Below are positions 55,564 through 63,973 of a stretch of 64,000 bases of DNA, piece by piece. The notes below the pieces were generated by a model. It was not told where the DNA came from and searched no databases. It saw nothing but the letters and a program-made list of their open reading frames with translations. This stretch comes from Zobellia uliginosa (GTDB taxonomy: Bacteria; Bacteroidota; Bacteroidia; Flavobacteriales; Flavobacteriaceae). A program made the position numbers and the translations under genes. The first letter of the stretch is position 1, and each line of letters begins with the position of its first letter. Location of the stretch: assembly GCF_018860745.1 (NCBI RefSeq), contig NZ_JAHKPY010000014.1:643172-707171 (forward strand), read 5' to 3'.

Positions 55564-55761
55564 TTAAGCCACTTTTTTAAGAAGGTCAAAACAAGGACAA
55601 CGACCGCACCTTTTGCTTTCATTTTTTTTATACTTCTTACAACACTTATTTTTCAATTTTGCATTGTCAGCTAATGCTTTTTCTACCTTACGCTTAAGAA
55701 GCTCGTTACTTATCGCTTTTTTATCCTTCTTTTTGGAAGATTTCTTCTTTTTCTTTGACAC
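55564..55761 (-). CDS. Small Lys-rich protein with Cys cluster, unknown
   Basis: 65 residues from a GTG at 55761. The first 30 are almost half lysine (SKKKKKSSKKKDKK), followed by a short helix and a Cys-rich tail with CCKKYKK, then RCGRCPCFDLL. Five or six Cys in about 25 residues suggest metal binding. I do not recognise the family. It stands alone between the deacetylase gene and the regulated small membrane protein. Codon use is ordinary for this genome. The start codon and reality of the gene are moderately sure. Confidence 0.55.
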   Translation of the reverse strand: MSKKKKKSSKKKDKKAISNELLKRKVEKALADNAKLKNKCCKKYKKNESKRCGRCPCFDLLKKVA

Positions 55762-55864
55762 TGGACTGGATTCTTAGTATATGACAAATGTAATTATTTT
55801 AAATAAATCTAAATAAGGTTAAAAAGTTAAAAATATATTGAACCTCTTTTTTTAAAAGACTTCT

Positions 55865-55904
55865 CCATGAAAACCCTGAATTTAACTTTTCAGGGAATCC
55901 CCTG
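55865..55904 (+). promoter_or_regulatory. Double palindrome element 1 (before the 81-residue membrane protein)
   Basis: The second site CAGGG-AATC-CCCTG (55891-55904) is perfect. The first (55865-55878) keeps only the right half CCCTG. The starts are 26 bp apart and the 12-base spacer is T-rich. It ends 60 bases before the ATG at 55965. A degenerate -7-like GGAATTTG (55927-55934) begins 22 bases after it. Confidence 0.6.
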
Positions 55905-55964
55905 ATGCATATCTTTTTCTTTTTCAGGAATTTGCAATTGTAAATAACCTAAAGAACAACAGTT

Positions 55965-56210
55965 ATGAAAACTTCAATTGTATTATTAGCGCTCATTTTT
56001 TTAAATACGTCTGCACTACTTTCTGAACCCATAGCGGGTTTGGTTAATGGAATCAATCCTTGGTTTTTGGTAGGTGTTGAAATCTTCTTGCTACTTGTAC
56101 TGTACTTAAACTATCAATTAAAAGAGCTGAGCCAGATTGCTAAAATAGATTTTAACGGAATTGAATATATGCCTACAGAAAGAAAGGAGAAAACTCAGGG
56201 TAAACCCTGA
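55965..56210 (+). CDS. Small membrane protein of unknown function
   Basis: 81 residues. The first 20 form a signal-like hydrophobic segment (IVLLALIFLNTSALLS), a short loop IAGLVNGINPW follows, then a membrane helix (FLVGVEIFLLLVLYLNY) and a charged C-terminal 30 residues probably in the cytoplasm. No family recognised. It lies between two copies of the CAGGG-N4-CCCTG double element and just before the sensor kinase. Its stop codon lies inside the first palindrome of element 2, which also forms its terminator. It may be a small accessory of the two-component system (inference). Confidence 0.7.
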   Translation: MKTSIVLLALIFLNTSALLSEPIAGLVNGINPWFLVGVEIFLLLVLYLNYQLKELSQIAKIDFNGIEYMPTERKEKTQGKP

Positions 56211-56217
56211 GTTTTTT
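56194..56217 (+). terminator. Terminator of the small membrane protein gene
   Basis: CTCAGGG and CCCTGAG, extended by A-T pairs to nine base pairs, enclose TAAA and are followed by TTTTTT ATTT. The stop codon TGA is part of the stem. It is also the first palindrome of element 2. Confidence 0.75.
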
Positions 56218-56235
56218 ATTTCAGGGAATTCCTTG
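56196..56235 (+). promoter_or_regulatory. Double palindrome element 2 (before the sensor kinase operon)
   Basis: Perfect CAGGG-TAAA-CCCTG at 56196-56209 and CAGGG-AATT-CCTTG (one mismatch) at 56222-56235, starts 26 bp apart, with a T-rich spacer. The kinase ATG is 210 bases further. Apart from this element the 235-base gap holds only AT-rich leader sequence. Confidence 0.6.
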
Positions 56236-56445
56236 AGGTTTTCATGAAGTTAAATTATGATCTTGTATTAGCTTAAACTAAATAGCGTTGAAACCAGCGC
56301 ATTTTTATATCATATTACTGCTTATGATTTTGAATTTTATAACATGAAAACAAACGGTGTACTATAAAATTTTTACGGTCAAAAGGGTTGATTAGCAATG
56401 CTTTTAAGAAAATCAATATCTTTAAGAACCTGAAAACCAACCTTT

Positions 56446-58362
56446 ATGAAAAAATTACTATCCGTTTGTATTATTTTATTGTTGTTTTCAGGTTTTGGTT
56501 TTGGGCAGACGAAGGAGATTGATAGTTTGAAAGTCATACTGAAAACTACTGAAATTCACGATACAGTTAGAATTAAAACCAATTTCGCGTTAGCGGGAAG
56601 ATTTGGTGGGTTTAGTTTGGACAGTCTCAAAAAATACACCTTCGAGGCTGAAAAACTGTCCAAGTTAAATGATAATTATTTATTGGATGCTGTGTGCTAT
56701 TACTTAGCACTCTACTATGACAATACAGGAGACTTAAAAAAAGCAAAAGAGTATTATCAGAAAGCCTTGACCTTGACAGATAGTATAAAGGATGCAAAAA
56801 AGTTTGCTAAAATTTTGTCAGGTTACGCTACAGTATTAAATGAGACCACAGAACTTGAGGAAAAGATTTCATATAACCTGAGAGCCTTAAAATTCAGGGA
56901 GTCGATTGATGATAAATTTGACATAGGTAAATCACAATTTAATTTGGCGGTGATATACAGTAATACTGGTTTTGACAGTCTTTCGGTAAAATATTTAAGA
57001 CAGGCCTTAAACAATGGAGAAGTTTCTGGTGAAAAGGTTTTTACAGGGTACGTACTTAATAGTCTTATAATGTATGCATTAAAAGATGGAGATCTTGAAT
57101 TGGCGGAGGAATATCTTTTTAAATCAGAACAAATTTGCGAAGAAACAGGTTCTAATATGGTTTGCTATAATACTTATATTAGAAAAGGAGAATATCATGA
57201 TAAGCTAAAGGAATTTTACAAGGCTGAGCAAGCATTTTTGGAATCATTAAAATATGCTGTGCAACGTGGTATACAAGCCGACATTATGTTTGTTTATGCT
57301 TATTTGGGAAAGCACTATGTTCTTGCTAGAGAACCTCAAAAAGCGATAAAAAGCTTTAAAAAGTTTGAAGAACAAAAAACAAATACACTTGAAGGAAAAA
57401 TAAGCGAACTCGCTTATGATAACTGGTCAAAAGCAGAACGTATGATAGGAAATTACGATAAGTCTGATGAATATTTTACCCGATATAAAGACATAAGAGA
57501 TTCTTTAGATTCAGATAAAAATAAAGTAATGCTTTTCAATGCCGAAACAAAATACCAATCCGAAAAAAAAGACAAAGAAATTGCAGAACAAAAACTAGCC
57601 TTAACAGAAAGCAAATCAAAAACCCGAACTATGACCCTATTGATCGTTTCCCTCCTTTTTGGATCTATATTATTGTGGTTCTCTTTCAACCAACGCCAAA
57701 AGCGTATGCAGCAGCAGTTGGTATCTATTGAAAGAGAACAAGAAGTAAAAACCTTGGAATCCTTAATGGAAGGTGAGGAAAAAGAACGCTTGCGTATTGC
57801 CAAAGAGCTTCATGACGGGGTAAATGGTGATCTTTCGGCTATTAAATTTAAACTCTCTTCTTTGCTAGAGATGAACAATACGGTAATCAAAGAAGCCGTT
57901 ACCATGATCGATAATTCTTGTGAACAGGTGCGTGCCATCTCACATAATCTGGTGCCCCCTTCTTTAAAAGACTTTAACTTATTGGAGGCGGTTGAGGAGT
58001 ATTGCCAGAGTATGGATAGTATCCACAAAGCTGAAGTAAGTTTTCAACACGTAGGAGAGCAGATCAACTTAGATAAGAAACAAGAAGCTAATCTATTCCG
58101 AATTATACAAGAGTTGGTAACCAATAGTATTAAGCATGCCCAGGGCAATGAAATTAATGTACAACTGAGTCATTTAAAAAATACGCTACAACTTACTGTT
58201 GAGGATAATGGTAAGGGCTTTGACCCTAAAACGGTAAAAAGCGATGGTATTGGCATGCAAAACGTACAATCTAGGGTAGATTATTTGAATGCTACCATAG
58301 ATTTTGTTTCCAATGAAAAAGGGACATCATATACCATTACAATGGATACCAAAACCAAATAA
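56446..58362 (+). CDS. Sensor histidine kinase with TPR periplasmic domain (HisKA_3 type)
   Basis: 638 residues: a signal peptide ending at GFGQ, a TPR-rich sensor region (about 60-380, with YYDNTGDLKKAKEYYQKAL as a clear repeat), one membrane helix (396-415, TMTLLIVSLLFGSILLWFSF), a coiled-coil, and the HisKA_3 domain with phospho-acceptor His456 in RIAKELHDGVNGDLSAIK. The HATPase domain has ELVTNSIKHAQ and VEDNGKGFD, GIGMQNVQSRV. It is probably a NarX/DesK-like kinase that senses protein or cell-wall contact outside the membrane. The response regulator follows two bases later. Confidence 0.94.
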   Translation: MKKLLSVCIILLLFSGFGFGQTKEIDSLKVILKTTEIHDTVRIKTNFALAGRFGGFSLDSLKKYTFEAEKLSKLNDNYLLDAVCYYLALYYDNTGDLKKAKEYYQKALTLTDSIKDAKKFAKILSGYATVLNETTELEEKISYNLRALKFRESIDDKFDIGKSQFNLAVIYSNTGFDSLSVKYLRQALNNGEVSGEKVFTGYVLNSLIMYALKDGDLELAEEYLFKSEQICEETGSNMVCYNTYIRKGEYHDKLKEFYKAEQAFLESLKYAVQRGIQADIMFVYAYLGKHYVLAREPQKAIKSFKKFEEQKTNTLEGKISELAYDNWSKAERMIGNYDKSDEYFTRYKDIRDSLDSDKNKVMLFNAETKYQSEKKDKEIAEQKLALTESKSKTRTMTLLIVSLLFGSILLWFSFNQRQKRMQQQLVSIEREQEVKTLESLMEGEEKERLRIAKELHDGVNGDLSAIKFKLSSLLEMNNTVIKEAVTMIDNSCEQVRAISHNLVPPSLKDFNLLEAVEEYCQSMDSIHKAEVSFQHVGEQINLDKKQEANLFRIIQELVTNSIKHAQGNEINVQLSHLKNTLQLTVEDNGKGFDPKTVKSDGIGMQNVQSRVDYLNATIDFVSNEKGTSYTITMDTKTK

Positions 58363-58364
58363 CC

Positions 58365-59003
58365 ATGATAACCATAGCTATTACGGATGATCACCAAATG
58401 GTGGTACAGGGCATAGAAACCATGCTCAGGTATGAACCGGATATGGTCATATCATACAAATATAACAGTGTTGCAACAACCATTGAAGGACTATCAAAAC
58501 AGCAACCTGATATACTTTTGTTGGATATTAATCTACCGGACGGTAACGGTATAGATTTATGTAAAAAGTTAATGGGGTCGTTTCCAAAATTAAAAATCAT
58601 CGCATTAAGTAGTTTTAGCGAGATTGCTTTTGTAAAGCGAATTTTGAGCAACGGAGCTAGTGGTTATCTTTTGAAAAATACGAGTAAAGAAGAATTGATT
58701 ACTGCTTTTAAAACTGTTTTGGATGGTGGGCAGTACTTGCAAAAAGACATTCAGAAAAAGCTACTCCAAAGTTCATTGGGCCAGAAGAAAGCAAGTTCTT
58801 TTATTCCTAAACTTACCCGCCGCGAAAAAGAAGTATTGACTGCGATTTCAGAAGAACTCACTACCAACGAAATTGCCGATAAACTTTGTATCAGTTCCAA
58901 AACCGTGGAAACCCACCGCATGAATCTTATTAGTAAGTTAGGTGCCCGTAACAGTGTTGGGCTAATAAAAATCGCGATGGAAAAGGGGTTGTTGAAAAAT
59001 TAG
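58365..59003 (+). CDS. NarL/FixJ-family response regulator
   Basis: 212 residues. The receiver domain (1 to about 125) has TDDH near the N-terminus, the phospho-acceptor Asp54 in LLLDINLPDGNG, Ser in LSSFSE and Lys in GYLLKNTSKEEL. A LuxR-type HTH follows (LTRREKEVLTAISEELTTNEIADKLCISSKTVETHRMNL in outline). Members of this family bind inverted or tandem short repeats, so the CAGGG-N4-CCCTG elements around this gene are its likely sites (inference). Convergent with the ATP-grasp gene 56 bp further. Confidence 0.95.
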   Translation: MITIAITDDHQMVVQGIETMLRYEPDMVISYKYNSVATTIEGLSKQQPDILLLDINLPDGNGIDLCKKLMGSFPKLKIIALSSFSEIAFVKRILSNGASGYLLKNTSKEELITAFKTVLDGGQYLQKDIQKKLLQSSLGQKKASSFIPKLTRREKEVLTAISEELTTNEIADKLCISSKTVETHRMNLISKLGARNSVGLIKIAMEKGLLKN

Positions 59004-59059
59004 ACATCTTCATTTCTTATGCATTCCTAACTTTACTATTTAAAATATGCTTTTGCCTA

Positions 59060-60100
59060 TTAAATCCTAGCTATCATTTTTAACATTTTAGAATTTTTTA
59101 AAAGTCCTCCTTCTAGTATGTCGCTTATATAAAGACTAGGGTCTTCATTTCCTTCTATAAGAATTGGCCCGTAAGGAGTGATGGCCACATCCCAACCAAC
59201 CATTCCATTAGGAATGTGTTTTGATGCGTTCTTTACCAATTTACAGGCTTCTTTATAGTAAGGAATCTTAAAATTTTGTAATACAAAATCTGTGTCAGGA
59301 TGTTTATTTGTTTGTTCGCCGCCAAACTCTATATCAAAATAGGCAGTTTGTTTTAAAGTACCTATTTTTTGGTTGATACCTATGGTAAGTCCTCCCGATG
59401 AAGTATTGTCTACAACATTGCCTTTTGCACCAAAACGCATGCTAGAAGTAATAATATCCACTTCTCCGTTTTCCATATGCGTTAGTATACGAAGGGTGTT
59501 TATGGATTTTGAGTAAATAGCATTGATTTCAGGATGTTGAGCTATAACTTCGGTATGTGCATAATTACCGCTTATAAGATTTTCATATTCTAATTGTAAT
59601 TTTTTTTGCAAGTTTTCTTTACTTAATTTAAAACAGCCTTTGCCACCATAAAGTGATAACGGTCTAAAGAAAATTGCTTTGGCGGGTGTAGATTGAAATA
59701 CGGCTTCGTAAGCTTGCATCAATTGATTTAATGTAGAAATTTCACAAATGCCATTCTCTAAAAAAAAGCTTTTGCCAAAGTTGTGACCAATAAGTTTTGG
59801 GGTTGCTAGTTTATGCTTTTCACAATAAAGAGCAAAATTCAGTTTGTTATTTAATATGGAGGTGTATTCTTGCTTGTTAAGTTTTGGGCTGCGCTGTATC
59901 CGATTGTTTAAGTCAGTACTTAAATAATCCTTATAATTTTTAACTTCTTTTTTATAAAGATGCTTAAAATAGTACATAGGCACTTCTTTTCTGGTGGTCC
60001 AGAGTACGAATACCTCTTTAAGAATTTTTAAAAAACCCTTTTTTTCCGGGTCTTTAAGGAATACTTTGATCCTTCCTGGATTGGTAAAGTGTATTGCCAT
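59060..60100 (-). CDS. Sugar-transfer-associated ATP-grasp protein
   Basis: 346 residues. The central and C-terminal parts match the ATP-grasp domain found in polysaccharide clusters (ATPgrasp_ST): FFRPLSLYGGKGCFKL (ATP-binding loop), INTLRILTHMENGEVDII, GGLTIGIN, and GMVGWDVAITPYGPILIEGNEDPS with the Mg2+-binding residues. The N-terminal 90 residues are basic and hydrophobic. ATP-grasp enzymes join a carboxylate to an amine, so an amino-acid or acyl decoration of a polymer is possible. Third gene of the operon, 16 bp after the CapK-like gene. Confidence 0.82.
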   Translation of the reverse strand: MAIHFTNPGRIKVFLKDPEKKGFLKILKEVFVLWTTRKEVPMYYFKHLYKKEVKNYKDYLSTDLNNRIQRSPKLNKQEYTSILNNKLNFALYCEKHKLATPKLIGHNFGKSFFLENGICEISTLNQLMQAYEAVFQSTPAKAIFFRPLSLYGGKGCFKLSKENLQKKLQLEYENLISGNYAHTEVIAQHPEINAIYSKSINTLRILTHMENGEVDIITSSMRFGAKGNVVDNTSSGGLTIGINQKIGTLKQTAYFDIEFGGEQTNKHPDTDFVLQNFKIPYYKEACKLVKNASKHIPNGMVGWDVAITPYGPILIEGNEDPSLYISDILEGGLLKNSKMLKMIARI

Positions 60101-60116
60101 TGTATTTTTTGTTAAG

Positions 60117-61484
60117 TTATTTTTCGGTTAGGTTGAGTACTTTTTTTCGTTTCCCGGAAGACAGCAACGGTATTTCATCTACATAGGTAACGGCCAGGTT
60201 GGCATTACTGCCCAGATAGCCTTTAAACTCATTAATCAATTCCTTTTCGCGCGTAAAACTAGTTTGTACGTTCAGTATAAATTCATAATTATTTTTACCT
60301 TTCTGAATGAATTGGTATTGATTTAATCTATTGTACTTCCACATATTATTAGTGAGGGTAAAAGGAGAAATAGGTTCGCCTTTAGTGTTGAATATAGCGT
60401 CCATTTTTCGACCTTCAACAGTACTTAGGACGTAATGAATGTTTCGGTTTATCTCTATTTTTTTCATAGCTCCTAGGTCTCCCGTATCATAGCGTATTAG
60501 GGGCATGGCACGGTTGAAAAAATCGGTTACGACAATTCTTCCCGTTTTGCCATCTTCTAGCGGAATGTCTGCGTTAGTATCTAAAATCTCAATATGATAA
60601 CTGGCTAGGTTTAAAAGAAAATTGTTTTCTAAGAAGGGGGTTTGCTGGGCTAGCATTCCGTTCTCGGTATTCGCATAACGAGATACAACGGGACAACCAA
60701 AATGTACTTCCAAATAATTTTTTGTGGGGTTGTCCAATGATTCGGACATGGCTATAATAGAGATGACTTTCGCATCGGATAAATCGGTTGGGTGGCGTTT
60801 TAGGTATTTTACAATTCCATCTAGCGCAGAGGCATAGCTAAGTATACTTTTGGGAGCATTGCCAAATATAATTCGGTTTAGGAATTCCTTAATTTTACTG
60901 TCGCTTAGTTTAAAAACCTCTATTGGGCTAATGTTCTGTATTTTTTGAATGAATTTGCTCTTTCTGTTCTGTTTGTTCCAAATTCTAAAATAATAGAACC
61001 CTTGGCCCCAGGTATGGCCAACTGTTTCCCAAAAGAAATGCACATCGGCTTTATGGCGCCTTTTTTTATTTTTATCATGAACTACGGTAAAAGGCGTTCC
61101 TGTTGAACCACTTGTAGAGGCATTGAATGTTTTTTTGTTTACGTAACTTTCGGAAAGAAATGATTTGCTATTTTCCTTGATCAGATTTTTATTTACTACC
61201 GGAAAATGTTGGAGAGAAGTGGCGGTTATTCCCAAAAATTTATAATAGGGTACCGTTTTTACAGCATGATGTAAAATCTGGTTTAAATAGGTAGTGCGTT
61301 GCTGCGTGGCGTAATCGGATTCATGGTTTATGTTTATTCGTTTTATGGCATCATAATGTTTACGGATCTTGGAACCTTTAAATTGGTCCAGTAGCCAAAA
61401 AAATGAACTTCTCCACGTAGTGGGTTTATTTGAAAATTCTATGTTATGCACCCTATTGAACATAAGATTTTTTATTAGTTTCAT
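60117..61484 (-). CDS. CapK/PaaK-like adenylate-forming protein
   Basis: 455 residues from the ATG at 61484. A longer frame starts at 61517 and a shorter at 61463; all overlap the gene before it. The AMP-binding P-loop is STSGSTGTPFTVVHD. YANTENGMLAQQ, RIVVTDFFNRAMPLIRYDTGDLG and a final KRKKVLNLTEK correspond to phenylacetate-CoA-ligase-type motifs, with the last Lys region. In capsule clusters CapK-like proteins are thought to activate a carboxylic acid. It stands between an acetyltransferase and an ATP-grasp gene. Confidence 0.85.
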   Translation of the reverse strand: MKLIKNLMFNRVHNIEFSNKPTTWRSSFFWLLDQFKGSKIRKHYDAIKRININHESDYATQQRTTYLNQILHHAVKTVPYYKFLGITATSLQHFPVVNKNLIKENSKSFLSESYVNKKTFNASTSGSTGTPFTVVHDKNKKRRHKADVHFFWETVGHTWGQGFYYFRIWNKQNRKSKFIQKIQNISPIEVFKLSDSKIKEFLNRIIFGNAPKSILSYASALDGIVKYLKRHPTDLSDAKVISIIAMSESLDNPTKNYLEVHFGCPVVSRYANTENGMLAQQTPFLENNFLLNLASYHIEILDTNADIPLEDGKTGRIVVTDFFNRAMPLIRYDTGDLGAMKKIEINRNIHYVLSTVEGRKMDAIFNTKGEPISPFTLTNNMWKYNRLNQYQFIQKGKNNYEFILNVQTSFTREKELINEFKGYLGSNANLAVTYVDEIPLLSSGKRKKVLNLTEK

Positions 61485-62184
61485 TATGCACAGCGTAAGA
61501 CTGACCACAATTGGCATCCCCGTTTAGATAAGCATCTCCCGTTTTTCTTTTTCTAATAAAACGTGCTGGTGTTCCATAGGTTAGGGAATATGATGCCACA
61601 TTTTTAATGACCAGAGAACCGGCACCAATAAGACTATGTTTGCCAATAGAAATATTCTCAATAACATTTGCCCCAAGGGATATAGCTGAATATTTGCCAA
61701 GCATAAGGTTTCCTCCGGTGCATACCCCTGAAGAAATACTGGAAAAATCTTCCATAATTCCGTCATGTCCAAGTGAGGAATTGGTGTTTAGAATGCAATA
61801 ATCACCCATTTGGGAATTCGCATTTATTATGGCTCCAGGTGCTATTACGGTTCCTTTTCCGATTTTGACGCCCATGCCTATAATGGCGCTAGGGTGTACC
61901 ACGGTAACCATTTCAAGCAGCGGGCAGATAGTATTGATTTTATCCACCATGATTTTTCTGGTCCAATTGTTTCCAATTGCTATAATAACACCTTGTATGT
62001 CTAGACGCCATACAAGCCACGGAAGGTCTAGCTCTGTTCCCAAAACTTCAAGCCCGTATTTTTTTGTACCCTTTTTTTTAAAAGAATCTATAAAGCCTAG
62101 AACATTATATTGTCCTTTTTTGTTAATGCAATCCAGAACCATACCCCCATGTCCAGATGCGCCTACTATTAAAATGTTTTTCAT
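61453..62184 (-). CDS. PglD/NeuD-like sugar O- or N-acetyltransferase
   Basis: 243 residues. A Rossmann-like N-domain starts with NILIVGASGHGGMVLDCI, followed by the left-handed hexapeptide helix (about 95-220: VVHPSAIIGMGVKIGKGTVIAPGAII in part, LNTNSSLGHDG with the catalytic His, GTPARFIRKR). Relatives acetylate UDP-4-amino sugars or sialic acid. The C-terminal 25 residues are polar and unusual. First gene of a three-gene reverse-strand operon with CapK-like and ATP-grasp genes. Element 3 lies 158 bp upstream. Confidence 0.87.
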   Translation of the reverse strand: MKNILIVGASGHGGMVLDCINKKGQYNVLGFIDSFKKKGTKKYGLEVLGTELDLPWLVWRLDIQGVIIAIGNNWTRKIMVDKINTICPLLEMVTVVHPSAIIGMGVKIGKGTVIAPGAIINANSQMGDYCILNTNSSLGHDGIMEDFSSISSGVCTGGNLMLGKYSAISLGANVIENISIGKHSLIGAGSLVIKNVASYSLTYGTPARFIRKRKTGDAYLNGDANCGQSYAVHNETNKKSYVQ

Positions 62185-62341
62185 GTTCTCGGAGTTTTGT
62201 ATTAGTTGGTACCATCTTCTCGCGATAAGTAATCATAGGGTTATCGTAAATTTCAACCCGCACTTTGTGTACTCATTTCTATCGCTATATTTTTTCTCAA
62301 TTTTCTATGACTAAAGTATTTCTTTAAAAGTGCTAAAGCGT

Positions 62342-62381
62342 AAGGGTATTCCCTGATTTTTCTATATCAGGGTTAACCCCT
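62342..62381. promoter_or_regulatory. Double palindrome element 3 (upstream of the acetyltransferase operon)
   Basis: AAGGG-TATT-CCCTG (62342-62355) and CAGGG-TTAA-CCCCT (62368-62381), each one mismatch from the palindrome consensus, starts 26 bp apart. On the reverse strand TACTTTAG (62318-62311), one base off the -7 consensus, begins 23 bases from the element, toward the PglD-like gene. The 454-base gap between the two divergent units holds elements 3 and 4 and otherwise AT-rich sequence. Confidence 0.6.
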
Positions 62382-62541
62382 AGTTTTTAAAACACTTAAA
62401 ATCAATAGTTTGGAATATTTGGTAGGAGGGTAATAACAATTTGTGGTGTAATGTGTTCCTTCTAACCACTTGCGAAAACGAAGTATAGAATTTTAATACA
62501 GTCTATTTAAGTAAGGACCTTATTTTACCTATCCAACATTT

Positions 62542-62581
62542 CAGGGTTAACCCTGATATTTTTATTTCAGGGAATCCCCTG
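62542..62581 (+). promoter_or_regulatory. Double palindrome element 4 (before the Kelch lipoprotein)
   Basis: Perfect CAGGG-TTAA-CCCTG (62542-62555) and perfect CAGGG-AATC-CCCTG (62568-62581), starts 26 bp apart. It is the best copy of the four. It ends 57 bases before the ATG of the Kelch gene, nearly the same distance as element 1 from its gene (60). It begins exactly 200 bp after the start of element 3. Confidence 0.7.
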
Positions 62582-62638
62582 AAGGTTTCGAATAAGTCTC
62601 AGAATACCTTGCGAGAATAACTTTTAAACTATAATAAA

Positions 62639-63973
62639 ATGAAAACCTTACTGAAATTAAGTTGTTTTACCTTTCTCTTGCTTAGCTTATCTTGTAGTAA
62701 AAATGATAATGACCCTCCAGCTCCTATTGAAGAGGCTATTGAAGCTGATGCGGAGGATGATATGGAAGTTGCCGAAGAAGAAAATAGTGCTCCATCTGAG
62801 TTTGAATTGGTAGTTCTGCCGGATGCCGCGGTGGAGGTAGACGTTTTACCCATATTTAGCTGGAATGCTAGTACCGACCCGGATGGTGATACTGTTGTGT
62901 ATGATTTATACTTGGATGAAGGTGATGCAGCGGATAAGGTATTTGCAGAAGATATTGAGGTCAACAGTTATGAGGTCAAAGATCGTCTAGAATTAACGAA
63001 GGGATACGCTTGGAAGGTTGTTGCAAGAGATTCTGAAGGAGCTAGTGTAACGAGTGATACAAGAACTTTTTCAACCAGACCCTTACGTTTTAATGATGTT
63101 CCTGAAACCGCTAATGCTGCTTTTAGTGCACGACAGCTTCATAGTTCAATCGTATATGAAGATAGAATATGGGTAATAGGAGGGTCTATTTTAGGAGCGG
63201 GTACCGTACCATTTAAAGATGTTTGGTTTACCGAAGATGGTATAAACTGGGAGCTCGCTACGGAATCTGCAGATTATGGAGCGCGTGCAGCTCACTCGTC
63301 GGTAGTTTTTGATGGTAAGATGTGGGTGATTGGTGGCTTTGACGATACGGGCAAAATTAAAAATGATGTTTGGGCAAGTAAAGATGGTGAAACTTGGAAT
63401 GTTGTCGTTAATGATGCCCCATTTAATGGTAGGGCCGGACATACCTCTGTAGTTTATGACAATAAGATTTGGTTGATAGGTGGAGTTGATACGGACAATA
63501 ACCTACAAAATGATGTTTGGGTAAGCCAAGACGGTTTTACTTGGAAAGAGGTTTCCGGAGATGCTGGTTTTGAAGCTCGAAATTTGCACTCTATGGTAGC
63601 TTTTGAGGATGGAATCTATGTTATTGGCGGAAGAAATAAATTAGATGAGAGATTGGGTGATGTTTGGTTCAGTAAAGATGGAATTAATTGGGATGTTTTA
63701 TCTAAAGATGCTGATTTTACGGGTCGATTCTCCCATACATCCATCGTATTCGATAATAAAATGTGGGTTATTGGTGGTCTTGATGAAGAATTTAATTGGA
63801 AAAATGATGCGTGGTTCAGTACAGATGGAAAAATATGGACGGAAGCCATTAATGCGGCGCCATTTTCAAGACGATTTAGGCATTCTTCGGTTGTCTTTAA
63901 AAACAAGGCATGGGTAATTGCAGGAACAGGCGAAGTAAATAATGTTCAAAACGATGTTTGGACATTTGAATAA
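62639..63973 (+). CDS. Kelch-repeat (six-bladed propeller) lipoprotein with fibronectin-III-like domain
   Basis: 444 residues. A lipoprotein signal ends in LSLSC, followed by an acidic spacer (to about residue 55), a fibronectin-III/cadherin-like domain (PIFSWNASTDPDGDTVVYDLYLD in outline, KGYAWKVVARDSEG), and from residue 164 six units of about 50 residues with the pattern R-x3-HSSVVFDxKMWVIGG, NDVWxSxDGxxW, DAxF. The last unit lacks its final strand, as when the first and last blades close a propeller. Kelch propellers bind ligands or carbohydrate (galactose-oxidase type). It carries element 4 before it and is probably a main output of the two-component system. Confidence 0.9.
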   Translation: MKTLLKLSCFTFLLLSLSCSKNDNDPPAPIEEAIEADAEDDMEVAEEENSAPSEFELVVLPDAAVEVDVLPIFSWNASTDPDGDTVVYDLYLDEGDAADKVFAEDIEVNSYEVKDRLELTKGYAWKVVARDSEGASVTSDTRTFSTRPLRFNDVPETANAAFSARQLHSSIVYEDRIWVIGGSILGAGTVPFKDVWFTEDGINWELATESADYGARAAHSSVVFDGKMWVIGGFDDTGKIKNDVWASKDGETWNVVVNDAPFNGRAGHTSVVYDNKIWLIGGVDTDNNLQNDVWVSQDGFTWKEVSGDAGFEARNLHSMVAFEDGIYVIGGRNKLDERLGDVWFSKDGINWDVLSKDADFTGRFSHTSIVFDNKMWVIGGLDEEFNWKNDAWFSTDGKIWTEAINAAPFSRRFRHSSVVFKNKAWVIAGTGEVNNVQNDVWTFE

